From contig JAQWPM010000019.1 of NCBI GenBank assembly GCA_029245345.1, positions 148,889-212,888 of the forward strand: 64,000 nt of DNA, read 5' to 3'. The stretch is from Longimicrobiales bacterium. Lineage in GTDB: Bacteria > Gemmatimonadota > Gemmatimonadetes > Longimicrobiales > Gaopeijiaceae. Below the pieces are notes generated by a model. It saw only the letters and a program-made list of their open reading frames with translations, did no database searches and was not told the origin of the DNA. Made by a program: the position numbers and the translations under genes. Shown piece by piece: positions 17,942 through 24,986 of this stretch. Each line of letters begins with the position of its first letter. The stretch's first letter is position 1.

Positions 17942-18406
17942 CTATCGTCGGCGGCGTGTCTGCGCGTCGCAGAGCGACATTTGTCCGTTCGGCCGCCGGG
18001 GTCGCTCCATCGAATCGATGAGGACGTCGACGTCACCTCCGGCGTCCGCTTGCACGTACCACGTGGTGCAGGTCGTGCCCCCCAAGAGCTCGGCGCGAAA
18101 CCGTACCTGCGTGAATCCCGCCGAGGACACATCGAAGGTGCGCGTCTCGTTTCCGGGAATTCGCCCAATGCGCCGCCGACCCGGCTCCGTGATGTAGAGC
18201 GTGGCGTCCATGAAATTTACATTCCGTACATGGATCTTGACGGTCCGCGACTCAGGTCCGGAAGAACGTTCCGGACGTGCACCGCCAGTGCCTCCAGCGA
18301 ATGGGTCGGCAGTCGGTCGCCCGCTCCCGGCCACGCAGGCAGAGAGTCCGAGTAGCAGCAGGGTGTATAAAATCGCCCCGAGTGACCTGGAGTAGAATCT
18401 TTTCAT
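17942..18406 (-). CDS. lipoprotein of unknown function
   Basis: The 154-residue protein has a signal with basic n-region (MKRFYSRSLG) and a lipobox LSAC at about 21-24. A low-complexity Gly/Pro/Ser linker follows, then a compact beta-rich domain about 55-140 with VKIHVRNVNFMDATLYI, two Cys (TTCTTW and SLCDA) that may pair. Its ATG overlaps the stop of the upstream microprotein gene (ATGA), so it is translationally coupled as the last gene of a three-gene operon. I do not recognise the domain. Confidence 0.75.
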   Translation of the reverse strand: MKRFYSRSLGAILYTLLLLGLSACVAGSGRPTADPFAGGTGGARPERSSGPESRTVKIHVRNVNFMDATLYITEPGRRRIGRIPGNETRTFDVSSAGFTQVRFRAELLGGTTCTTWYVQADAGGDVDVLIDSMERPRRPNGQMSLCDAQTRRRR

Positions 18407-18507
18407 GGCCTTGGGTTACTCCGTCGAACTGAAAAAAGAAGAAGAACGATCACCATAATGAACAGCACCTCCCCGATGCCGAACCCGCCAAAACTAGAAC
18501 CTGCCAT
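18403..18507 (-). CDS. 34-residue TatA-like membrane microprotein
   Basis: The short frame reads MAGSSFGGFGIGEVLFIMVI and then VLLLFSVRRSNPRP. The FGIGEVLFIMVIVLLLF part closely resembles the transmembrane segment of TatA/TatE subunits (F-G-x-x-E-x-L-x-I-x-x-I/V-x-L-L-L-F-G). The FG hinge is replaced by FS, and the amphipathic helix required in TatA is missing. The ORF sits 16 nt after the gene upstream and its TGA overlaps the next ATG. Either it is a true microprotein or a truncated tatA kept for coupling. Alternative frames do not restore the missing helix. Confidence 0.55.
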   Translation of the reverse strand: MAGSSFGGFGIGEVLFIMVIVLLLFSVRRSNPRP

Positions 18508-18523
18508 CAGACCCGCTCGCTCC

Positions 18524-18793
18524 TCAATCCCTCGTGCCCGATTCGCTCTCACTCGGCGTGAGGAGCTTCTCGGTGAAGTCCAACCGCTCGACCAATGCCA
18601 CGATTTCGCTATGGGTAGCGAGCAACTCCTCTTCCATCGCCTCGACGCGCTGGATGAGGTGATCCGAGCGACCGTCCGTACCGCGACCACTCTCTAATCG
18701 ACTCATGCGGTGGAAGAAATACGCAAACATCCCGACCATTCCGGTCGTGCCGATCACGACTGCGAACAGCAAAATTAGAATTGCGATGCTCAT
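18524..18793 (-). CDS. PspB-like membrane coiled-coil protein
   Basis: The 89-residue product has one N-terminal membrane helix (IAILILLFAVVIGTTGMVGM) followed by FFHRMSRLESGR and a coiled-coil (LIQRVEAMEEELLATHSEIV, VERLDFTEKLL). The arrangement resembles phage-shock protein B, a small inner-membrane protein that in other bacteria helps activate stress responses. The C-terminus matches the amber-split gene at 15869-16141. It leads a small operon with the TatA-like microprotein and a lipoprotein. No PspA or PspC is nearby, so the PspB comparison is structural only. Confidence 0.7.
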   Translation of the reverse strand: MSIAILILLFAVVIGTTGMVGMFAYFFHRMSRLESGRGTDGRSDHLIQRVEAMEEELLATHSEIVALVERLDFTEKLLTPSESESGTRD

Positions 18794-18926
18794 TCCCTTC
18801 CCTTGCCTTTTGTTTCACCGGCGTGGTGGAAAGACTTTACCGGCCGAGTCAGAATAGAACATCTTCCCATACTCCCGGGGGCCGCCCCGTGTTCGCCTCT
18901 AACATACACATTGCCCGGAAGTCGGT

Positions 18927-19283
18927 ATGAGCGAGGAGCACAAATACAGCGACGAAGAGCTCAACGAGATCTTTGGCCGGGCGGTGACCGGATCTTAAAT
19001 CGAGCCTCATGCCGAATCTGAGGCGTCTGGATCGCACTCTCCCGTGCACTGACAGACCGGGAATGGGGCGTGCTGGTTGGTGAGCTCCGCGAGACGTTCG
19101 GCGCCAAAGGATCTTGGGCGCGCGGCGCTCGTCCTTCCGGTCCTCATGACCTTCTTCGGCGCAACGGCCGTGGCCTCGAACCTCTTGAGGCTCTCTACCT
19201 GGGCGGGCCGGCGACAGGCGCAGATGGTCCACATCGGTGAAACCGTAACGGCACTGATCGGCGCGACGCCCCAGGGGCGTTAG
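18927..19283 (+). pseudogene. decayed membrane protein gene, remains in three frames
   Basis: An ATG at 18927 begins MSEEHKYSDEELNEIFGRAV and stops after 23 codons. About 100 nt later another frame reads LTDREWGVLVGELRETFGAK. A third frame, ending at the TAG at 19281-19283, gives a membrane segment (ALVLPVLMTFFGATAVASNL) and WAGRRQAQMVHIGETVTALI. In order these resemble one protein: an acidic N-terminal region, a middle domain, and a C-terminal membrane plus Arg-rich tail, a layout I associate with proteins common in Gemmatimonadota. Frame changes and missing stretches indicate decay by several deletions. The family is recalled, not verified. Confidence 0.5.
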
Positions 19284-19324
19284 TCGTGTCTCCCTGCTCC
19301 CCGCATGACACGGCTCGGGGTGAA

Positions 19325-20401
19325 CTACGCCTCGGAAGTCAGCGCTTCCATTCGCGCGACGCCGTCTAACCCGACAATGGCATGTACGACCTCGTCTGCG
19401 AGCGCCGGATCAAACCAGTGACCTAGCGCCTGTAGACCCGCGAACGCAGCGCGTGCCTCGGCATACGCGGTCTCGAGGACAGCCCGCGCCGAGTGGCGGA
19501 AGATGCTCTCGACAGCACCCTCTGCAACGGCTTCACCGTTCCAGAATCGATCAAGCGCAGCCTTTTCCTCAGGCGATCCATGATGATGGATCTGCGACGT
19601 GAGGAGGTTATGCGTCCGTCGGCCCACATCGAATTCGAAATCGGTGAGATCGTCGACGATCTGGAAAGCCGTACCGAGTTGGGCCACAGCGACCTCGGCC
19701 TTGGCCATCTTTTCTGCCATGTCGCCCGTTTCAAGCACGCTCGGAGCAGCAAACGCTAAGGCGAAAAGCGACCCGCCCCGGATCCGATGCACCTTCTCGA
19801 CCATGACCTCCGGTGTCGGGATCTCATCGACCCCTCCCTCTTCGGAGCCTTCTAGGATGCCGATCGAGGCCATGCGGTCCAAGAGCCCCTTCTGTATACC
19901 ATCGCGCTGATCCCCCGTGAGGATCGCAGCGTCCTGTGCCCGGTCCAACACCTTCCGTGTCAGCCGCTCAAAGCTCATGAGCTGTAGAATGGACACAAAG
20001 CGAACCCCAGCGTGGGGCGCGAGCGGCAGAAGCGACTTTTCCTGGTCGTCGAAGATGTTGTCTGCGGCCGTGATCGTGCCCTTGATGCAGAAGTTCAGCT
20101 CCGTGTACGCCTTCAACCGATCCTGAGTCACACCGAGGGACCCGAAGATCGAGCGGAAGAGGATCAAGAAGAAGTACTCCTGCAAAAAGTGGAGCCCCTC
20201 TGGAGTTGTGACTTCACTCGCGGACGGCACGTGTGCGGCCTCTGTGCGGAATTCCTCCCCGAGAACCCCTTCCAGGTCCGCGTAGACCATCCGCACAGCG
20301 TTCGCTTGGGCCTCCATATCACCGGCCAAATGATCCCAAACGCCCTGTCCAGCGAGGAGCAGGACAGCATCCTGGGAACGAAAAACGGGAGAAAGCGTCA
20401 T
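19325..20401 (-). CDS. polyprenyl synthetase-like protein
   Basis: The 358-residue helical protein has two Asp-rich motifs at the spacing expected for trans-isoprenyl diphosphate synthases: DNIFDDQEK at 114-122 and DDLTD at 250-254 within FQIVDDLTDFEFD. The first is not a clean DDxxD. Flanking features such as RGGSLFALAFAAP and the run of helices fit the class I isoprenoid fold. Substrate and product are unknown; it could be active with altered chain length or a divergent non-catalytic relative. It is the last gene of the housekeeping operon, 65 nt after coaX. Confidence 0.7.
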   Translation of the reverse strand: MTLSPVFRSQDAVLLLAGQGVWDHLAGDMEAQANAVRMVYADLEGVLGEEFRTEAAHVPSASEVTTPEGLHFLQEYFFLILFRSIFGSLGVTQDRLKAYTELNFCIKGTITAADNIFDDQEKSLLPLAPHAGVRFVSILQLMSFERLTRKVLDRAQDAAILTGDQRDGIQKGLLDRMASIGILEGSEEGGVDEIPTPEVMVEKVHRIRGGSLFALAFAAPSVLETGDMAEKMAKAEVAVAQLGTAFQIVDDLTDFEFDVGRRTHNLLTSQIHHHGSPEEKAALDRFWNGEAVAEGAVESIFRHSARAVLETAYAEARAAFAGLQALGHWFDPALADEVVHAIVGLDGVARMEALTSEA

Positions 20402-20466
20402 GGGGACCGAATCAGTGTGTTGGGTACAGGTACCAAGACTGGGAAACTAGCGACTTCACGCCGTCC

Positions 20467-21246
20467 TCAGGAAGCACCGGCAATGTGTTTACCCGCCATC
20501 GCAAGGCCATAAAGCGTCAGGAATGGCTCAGTCTCATCGACAGTCTGAAGGTGAGGAGCAATCGTGTTCGCGAAGCCGCCTGTGGCTACGACTAGAGCAT
20601 CCGGACTTCCCCACTCGTTCTTTATCCGCCTCACGATGCCATCTACCGCGTCGAGCGCCGAATAGAAGACGCCGCTCTGGATACAGGTATCCGTACGGCG
20701 GCCAATTACTAGTCCGGGTGGCTGGAGTTCGACCTTGGGCAGCTTGGCGGTACGTGCGGCCAACCAGTCCATGCCGGCATTCAGCCCCGGGGAAATCACC
20801 CCACCCTTGAAGACGCCCTCGCCCGTAATGCAGTCGAAGGTGGTGGCGGTCCCGAGATCGACCGCGATCGTGTCTCGATGGTAGAGCTCCATAGCCGCGA
20901 GTGTATTTACCACACGATCCGCGCCCACAGACATCGGCTCTTCAACGTCGAGCCGAATGGGCAGGTCGCTCCCCGGACCGACCGCAAGCACGTCGCCGCT
21001 CACGATCTTGCCGAGAGTCTTCATCCACACGTGGTTCACCGACGGTACGACGGACCCGACAACCCCCTGGGTGATGAGGTTCTCATCGACGCCATCGCCG
21101 GTCAAGAATGCACGAATGAGCGCGGTCATCTCGTCCTCAGTGCGCGGGACGGATGAAGATACACGCCAATGATTCACGATGTCGGTCGGGCTCAATGCCA
21201 AACCAACAACGGTCTCGGTGTTACCTACGTCGACGACGAGTTGCAT
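20467..21246 (-). CDS. coaX: type III pantothenate kinase
   Basis: The 259-residue protein phosphorylates pantothenate, the first step of coenzyme A synthesis. The phosphate-binding DVGNTE at 5-10, GADRVVN in the middle and DLGTATTFDCI are CoaX signatures. GGAG lies a few nt before the ATG at 21246; the longer frame to 21387 overlaps birA and is rejected. It follows birA by 34 nt, a common gene pair in bacteria. Confidence 0.95.
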   Translation of the reverse strand: MQLVVDVGNTETVVGLALSPTDIVNHWRVSSSVPRTEDEMTALIRAFLTGDGVDENLITQGVVGSVVPSVNHVWMKTLGKIVSGDVLAVGPGSDLPIRLDVEEPMSVGADRVVNTLAAMELYHRDTIAVDLGTATTFDCITGEGVFKGGVISPGLNAGMDWLAARTAKLPKVELQPPGLVIGRRTDTCIQSGVFYSALDAVDGIVRRIKNEWGSPDALVVATGGFANTIAPHLQTVDETEPFLTLYGLAMAGKHIAGAS

Positions 21247-21280
21247 CGGTCTCTCCAGACTCAGAATCTCGACAGAAGAA

Positions 21281-22069
21281 TCACAATATCGGCCGCACGC
21301 TCCCTGCGACGACAGATACCCGCGAGCCGTCCGGCCGCTCCAGTAGGAGCATTCCTTCCGGACTGATCTCGATAGCCACTCCTTCACCGGCTTGTTCCGT
21401 GATCACGCGACGCCCGGAAAGAACATCGCGGTCCCGGAGTTCAGCCAGTTCGGTCACCCCGATCATACGGCCCGCAGTCTCGGTGAGCCCTGCCAGCTCC
21501 CTAACAAGCGCCCCTGCCAGTGCCGAATGACGCACCGGTGTCACTGCGAACTCTTCAACGGCACCCGCACGGTCAGCAATTTCCGGGGGCAGGTCCTGGA
21601 CTGTCGCCCTCACATTGATCCCGATCCCGATCACGACGCGACCTCCCACTGCCTCACAAAGCACACCACCGACCTTGCGATCCGCGATGATGAGGTCGTT
21701 CGGCCACTTCAGACCCACACGAGACGCAGACCCGCGCCACCCCAATACTGACTGTTCAATGGCGCGGGCCGCGGCAATCCCACTCAGGAGTGGGAGCACG
21801 GGAGCACTCTCGGGCCCCGGACACGCGAGGAAAGAAATCCACAGGCCGCCCTGCGACGGAGAAAACCAATCAGCCCCCCGGCGGCCCCTTCCTTCAGATT
21901 GTTCATCCGCAATCACGACGGTATGTACGGGAGCCCCTTCAGAGGCACAGCCGAGGAGTACGTCATTCGTGGATGTGACCCGGTCCCACACAAGCAATTG
22001 AGGGACGCCCCATGCCGCGGCCCATGTATGCAACGGGGCCCCCTCCCACTCCGTCATCATCGGATGCAT
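21281..22069 (-). CDS. birA: biotin--[acetyl-CoA-carboxylase] ligase
   Basis: The 262-residue enzyme attaches biotin to the carboxyl carrier protein via biotinyl-AMP. The signature EQSEGRGRRGADWFSPSQGG is present, followed by KWPNDLI. There is no N-terminal helix-turn-helix domain, so this is a monofunctional ligase that cannot act as the biotin-operon repressor. A second in-frame ATG lies 9 nt downstream of the one used. It sits 17 nt after uppP. Confidence 0.94.
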   Translation of the reverse strand: MHPMMTEWEGAPLHTWAAAWGVPQLLVWDRVTSTNDVLLGCASEGAPVHTVVIADEQSEGRGRRGADWFSPSQGGLWISFLACPGPESAPVLPLLSGIAAARAIEQSVLGWRGSASRVGLKWPNDLIIADRKVGGVLCEAVGGRVVIGIGINVRATVQDLPPEIADRAGAVEEFAVTPVRHSALAGALVRELAGLTETAGRMIGVTELAELRDRDVLSGRRVITEQAGEGVAIEISPEGMLLLERPDGSRVSVVAGSVRPIL

Positions 22070-22086
22070 CTGCTAGGCGAGCAGGC

Positions 22087-22869
22087 TCAGCGTACCCATA
22101 GGAAGGTCAGGAACCCGGCTCCCGCGACCCAGCAATAGGGAGCGAAAAGATAGAAAGATTTCTTGCTGAGCATGGCCACGAATGTCTTGATGGCGAAGAC
22201 GCCGGTAAGCGCGGCCGTGACACCACCGGCCAGGAGAGCAGCCGAGCTTGGTCCCCCGCCCCCGCCCAATCCTCCGAATTGCAACACAGCCGCTCCAGCA
22301 ATCGCGGGAACCGCCATCAGAAAGGAAAACGCGGCTGCCTCCTCCGATGCGACACCGAGCCACAGTGCGACAACCACTGTGGACCCCGAACGGGAAATAC
22401 CGGGCACCAACGCGAATGCCTGCGCAACCCCAATCGCCAAGGCAGCGGTCCAGCCTGGCCGAGCGAGGGCCGCGCGTTCAATGGGGCCCCGACTCGACCA
22501 CAAAACGACCCCGGTTACCAAAAGAGCGATCCCGGGCGCCATGGGGTTCTCGAAGAGCCCCTCGATCCAGTCCTTCGCAAAGACACCAGCCAGGCCGGCT
22601 GGGAGTGTCGCGACCATCAGCAATCCGACGTACTCGTAGGTCTTGCCGTCCTTCGCAAAGATCCCGGACACAAGAGCCAACACACGCTCTCGGTACACCC
22701 ATAGGATCGACACGAGAGTCGCGACATGAACCGCGACCTCAAACACGACGCCGGTCATGTCGATCCCCATCAGGGTCTGCGCGATGACCAGGTGTCCCGA
22801 ACTCGACACGGGAAGGAACTCGGTGGCCCCCTGGACGAATCCGAGAAAGACGGCCTCCCAGATCGTCAC
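22087..22869 (-). CDS. uppP: undecaprenyl-diphosphatase
   Basis: The 260-residue polytopic membrane protein recycles undecaprenyl diphosphate for peptidoglycan and other envelope polymers. The catalytic motifs EFLPVSSSGH (18-27) and PGISRSGSTV are both present, with about eight hydrophobic segments. Its ATG overlaps the stop of bshA by 4 nt. In other bacteria this family also gives bacitracin tolerance. Confidence 0.95.
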   Translation of the reverse strand: MTIWEAVFLGFVQGATEFLPVSSSGHLVIAQTLMGIDMTGVVFEVAVHVATLVSILWVYRERVLALVSGIFAKDGKTYEYVGLLMVATLPAGLAGVFAKDWIEGLFENPMAPGIALLVTGVVLWSSRGPIERAALARPGWTAALAIGVAQAFALVPGISRSGSTVVVALWLGVASEEAAAFSFLMAVPAIAGAAVLQFGGLGGGGGPSSAALLAGGVTAALTGVFAIKTFVAMLSKKSFYLFAPYCWVAGAGFLTFLWVR

Positions 22870-24002
22870 TCGCCACCGCCGTTGACCACTCGGTCGTAGT
22901 ATGCCTCGTACTGTGGCACCACGCGGGCCGCAGAGAAGCGTTCAACCGCCATGGCACGGGCGCCCTCCGACAGTCTTTGCCAATGATCCTCATCCTCTAG
23001 GATCCGGGTCCCGGCATCGGCCATGCCATCGATGTCTCCGATGTCCAACAAATATCCGGTTTCCCCGTCCACAACGACCTCTGGGATCCCACCCGCGTTC
23101 GATGCCACTACCGGAGTCCCACATGCCATGGCCTCCAGAGCGGCCAAGCCAAACGACTCGCTCTCTGAAGGGAGCAAAAAGAGGTCGGCGCATGACAACA
23201 ACTCATGCACGGAGGTGTGTTTCCCCAAGAAGAGAACCTGATCACGAACACCCAGTTCCTCCGCCTTCATGAGCGCCCTGAGTCGATCCGGGCCATCTCC
23301 GACCAGTACGAGGCGCGACGGCACCTTGTCATTCAAGCGAGCGAACGTGGCGACCACGTCCTCGACGCGCTTCACAGACCGAAAGTTGGAAATGTGCATG
23401 ACAATTTTCTCGCCGTCGGGCGCGAGTGTAGCCCTGTGGCAGGGCTCCAGGCCCGGTCGAAACACCTTCGTATCGATGAAGTTCGGAATCACTTCGATAC
23501 GGTCCTCCGGGACAGTGAAATCACGAACGGTCTCACGCTTCAGGAACTCGGACACCGCAGTGAGCCCGTGAGAACGAAGAATCGAAAACCGGGTGATCGC
23601 GTGGAATGACGGATGCAGACCCACCAGGGTGATATCGGTCCCGTGCAGCGTCGTCAGAATCTTGAGATCGCGCTCTTGAGCGAGCATTTCCTGGGCGATC
23701 CAGGCCGACGTAGCATGCGGAATCGCATAGTGTACATGGACGAGGTCCAGTTCGTGCTTCTTGGCAGTGTCATGGAGGGCGACAGCCAAGGCCAACGAAT
23801 ACGGTGGGTGCTCGAAGAGGGGGTAGTCCTCCATCTCTACTTCATGGAAGAAGACCCGCTCGCGGAACTTGTTGAGCCTGAACGGCAGAGCATACGACAC
23901 GAAGTGGACCTCGTGCCCCCTCTCTGCGAGAAGGAGACCCAACTCGGTAGCTACAGCACCGGATCCGCCGTACGTCGGATAACAGGTGATTCCGATTTTC
24001 AT
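22866..24002 (-). CDS. bshA: N-acetyl-alpha-D-glucosaminyl L-malate synthase
   Basis: The 378-residue GT4 glycosyltransferase joins UDP-GlcNAc and L-malate in the first step of bacillithiol synthesis. The start MKIGITCYPTYGGSGAVATE is diagnostic for BshA, as are HVHYAIPHATSA and HGTDITLVG; the GT4 E-x7-E motif is in SESESFGLAALEAMACG. Length fits (about 375-381). GGGAG lies 8 nt before the ATG at 24002, which overlaps the miaA stop; a longer frame to 24149 is rejected. No bshB or bshC is in the window. Confidence 0.93.
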   Translation of the reverse strand: MKIGITCYPTYGGSGAVATELGLLLAERGHEVHFVSYALPFRLNKFRERVFFHEVEMEDYPLFEHPPYSLALAVALHDTAKKHELDLVHVHYAIPHATSAWIAQEMLAQERDLKILTTLHGTDITLVGLHPSFHAITRFSILRSHGLTAVSEFLKRETVRDFTVPEDRIEVIPNFIDTKVFRPGLEPCHRATLAPDGEKIVMHISNFRSVKRVEDVVATFARLNDKVPSRLVLVGDGPDRLRALMKAEELGVRDQVLFLGKHTSVHELLSCADLFLLPSESESFGLAALEAMACGTPVVASNAGGIPEVVVDGETGYLLDIGDIDGMADAGTRILEDEDHWQRLSEGARAMAVERFSAARVVPQYEAYYDRVVNGGGE

Positions 24003-24985
24003 GGTGTGGCTCCCAAGGACAGGGATCGTGACCCGGGCAACGAGCCCCCTGCTGCACTCCACCCTAAAAGTACGGACGACAGCTGCTCTTGGACCGGCCG
24101 CATCGCGTCGATATGAGGGACGGAGGTGGGCAGTTGATGTCGGTACCAAGTGATCTGTCGCCGCGCGTAGCGGCGAGTGGCCTGCCGGACCTCACTTAGG
24201 GCCTCGTCGAGCGTCATCTCACCTTCCAAGTGGCGTGCGATTTGCCGATAACCTGTACCGGTCATACCAGGATCGTCCATCCCGTAGCCTGCATCCAGCA
24301 AGCTGCGTACCTCCTCGAGTAACCCCCGTTCCACCATGCTCTCAACACGAGCATCGATTCGCCGATCCATCTCGTCCCGAGGCACATCCAGAACGACCAC
24401 AAACCCATTCAACGGGTCTGCCTCCGTAGGCGCCTCGCGGTGCCACCACGACAGAGGACGTCCCGTAAGCAGCGCTACCTCGATGGTACGGGTCATACGT
24501 CGTGGCCCACCCTGCACCGCGAGTTCCGCCCGAACAGGGTCAAGCCGGTGAACCCAGAGTGCGAGGGTCTCCACATCCATCTGGGCCATATAACTCCGCA
24601 GGGCCTGCAGTCGGGCCTCATTCAAGGGTGGCTCGGCGAAGATCGGCTCCATCACGGACTTGAGAAAGAAACCGGTGCCGCCGACGAGCAACGGGAGCCT
24701 GCCCCGTCCCCGGATTTCTCCGACCCACCGCCGAACATCACGGGCGAACCGGCCCGCGGAATACCGTTGGTCGGGATCGATGAGGTCGAGGCAGTGGTGA
24801 GGGACCAGGGCGCGAGCCTCTGCAGTCACCTTGTCTGTCCCCACATCCATGCCGCGATATACCTGACGCGAGTCCATCGAGATGATTTCAACGGGCATCC
24901 GCGCCGCCACGGCCATGGACAGCTGCGTCTTACCCGATGCAGTGGGCCCGACGATGGCCAGGAAGGTCGGCGTCTCTCCTTTCAC
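23999..24985 (-). CDS. miaA: tRNA dimethylallyltransferase
   Basis: The 328-residue enzyme adds the isopentenyl group to A37 of tRNAs reading UNN codons. The P-loop GPTASGKT is at 13-20, followed by DSRQVYRGMDVGTDK and LLVGGTGFFLKS, all typical. A GTG start at 24985, one base after the mutL stop, gives the standard N-terminus; the longer frame to 25141 overlaps mutL. The mutL-miaA order is common in bacteria. The stop overlaps the bshA ATG. Confidence 0.94.
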   Translation of the reverse strand: MKGETPTFLAIVGPTASGKTQLSMAVAARMPVEIISMDSRQVYRGMDVGTDKVTAEARALVPHHCLDLIDPDQRYSAGRFARDVRRWVGEIRGRGRLPLLVGGTGFFLKSVMEPIFAEPPLNEARLQALRSYMAQMDVETLALWVHRLDPVRAELAVQGGPRRMTRTIEVALLTGRPLSWWHREAPTEADPLNGFVVVLDVPRDEMDRRIDARVESMVERGLLEEVRSLLDAGYGMDDPGMTGTGYRQIARHLEGEMTLDEALSEVRQATRRYARRQITWYRHQLPTSVPHIDAMRPVQEQLSSVLLGWSAAGGSLPGSRSLSLGATP

Positions 24986-24986
24986 T

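Noticed and set aside
18849..19232. 127-codon minus-strand frame
   Set aside because: Low complexity in Arg and overlaps the remnant with recognisable segments on the plus strand.
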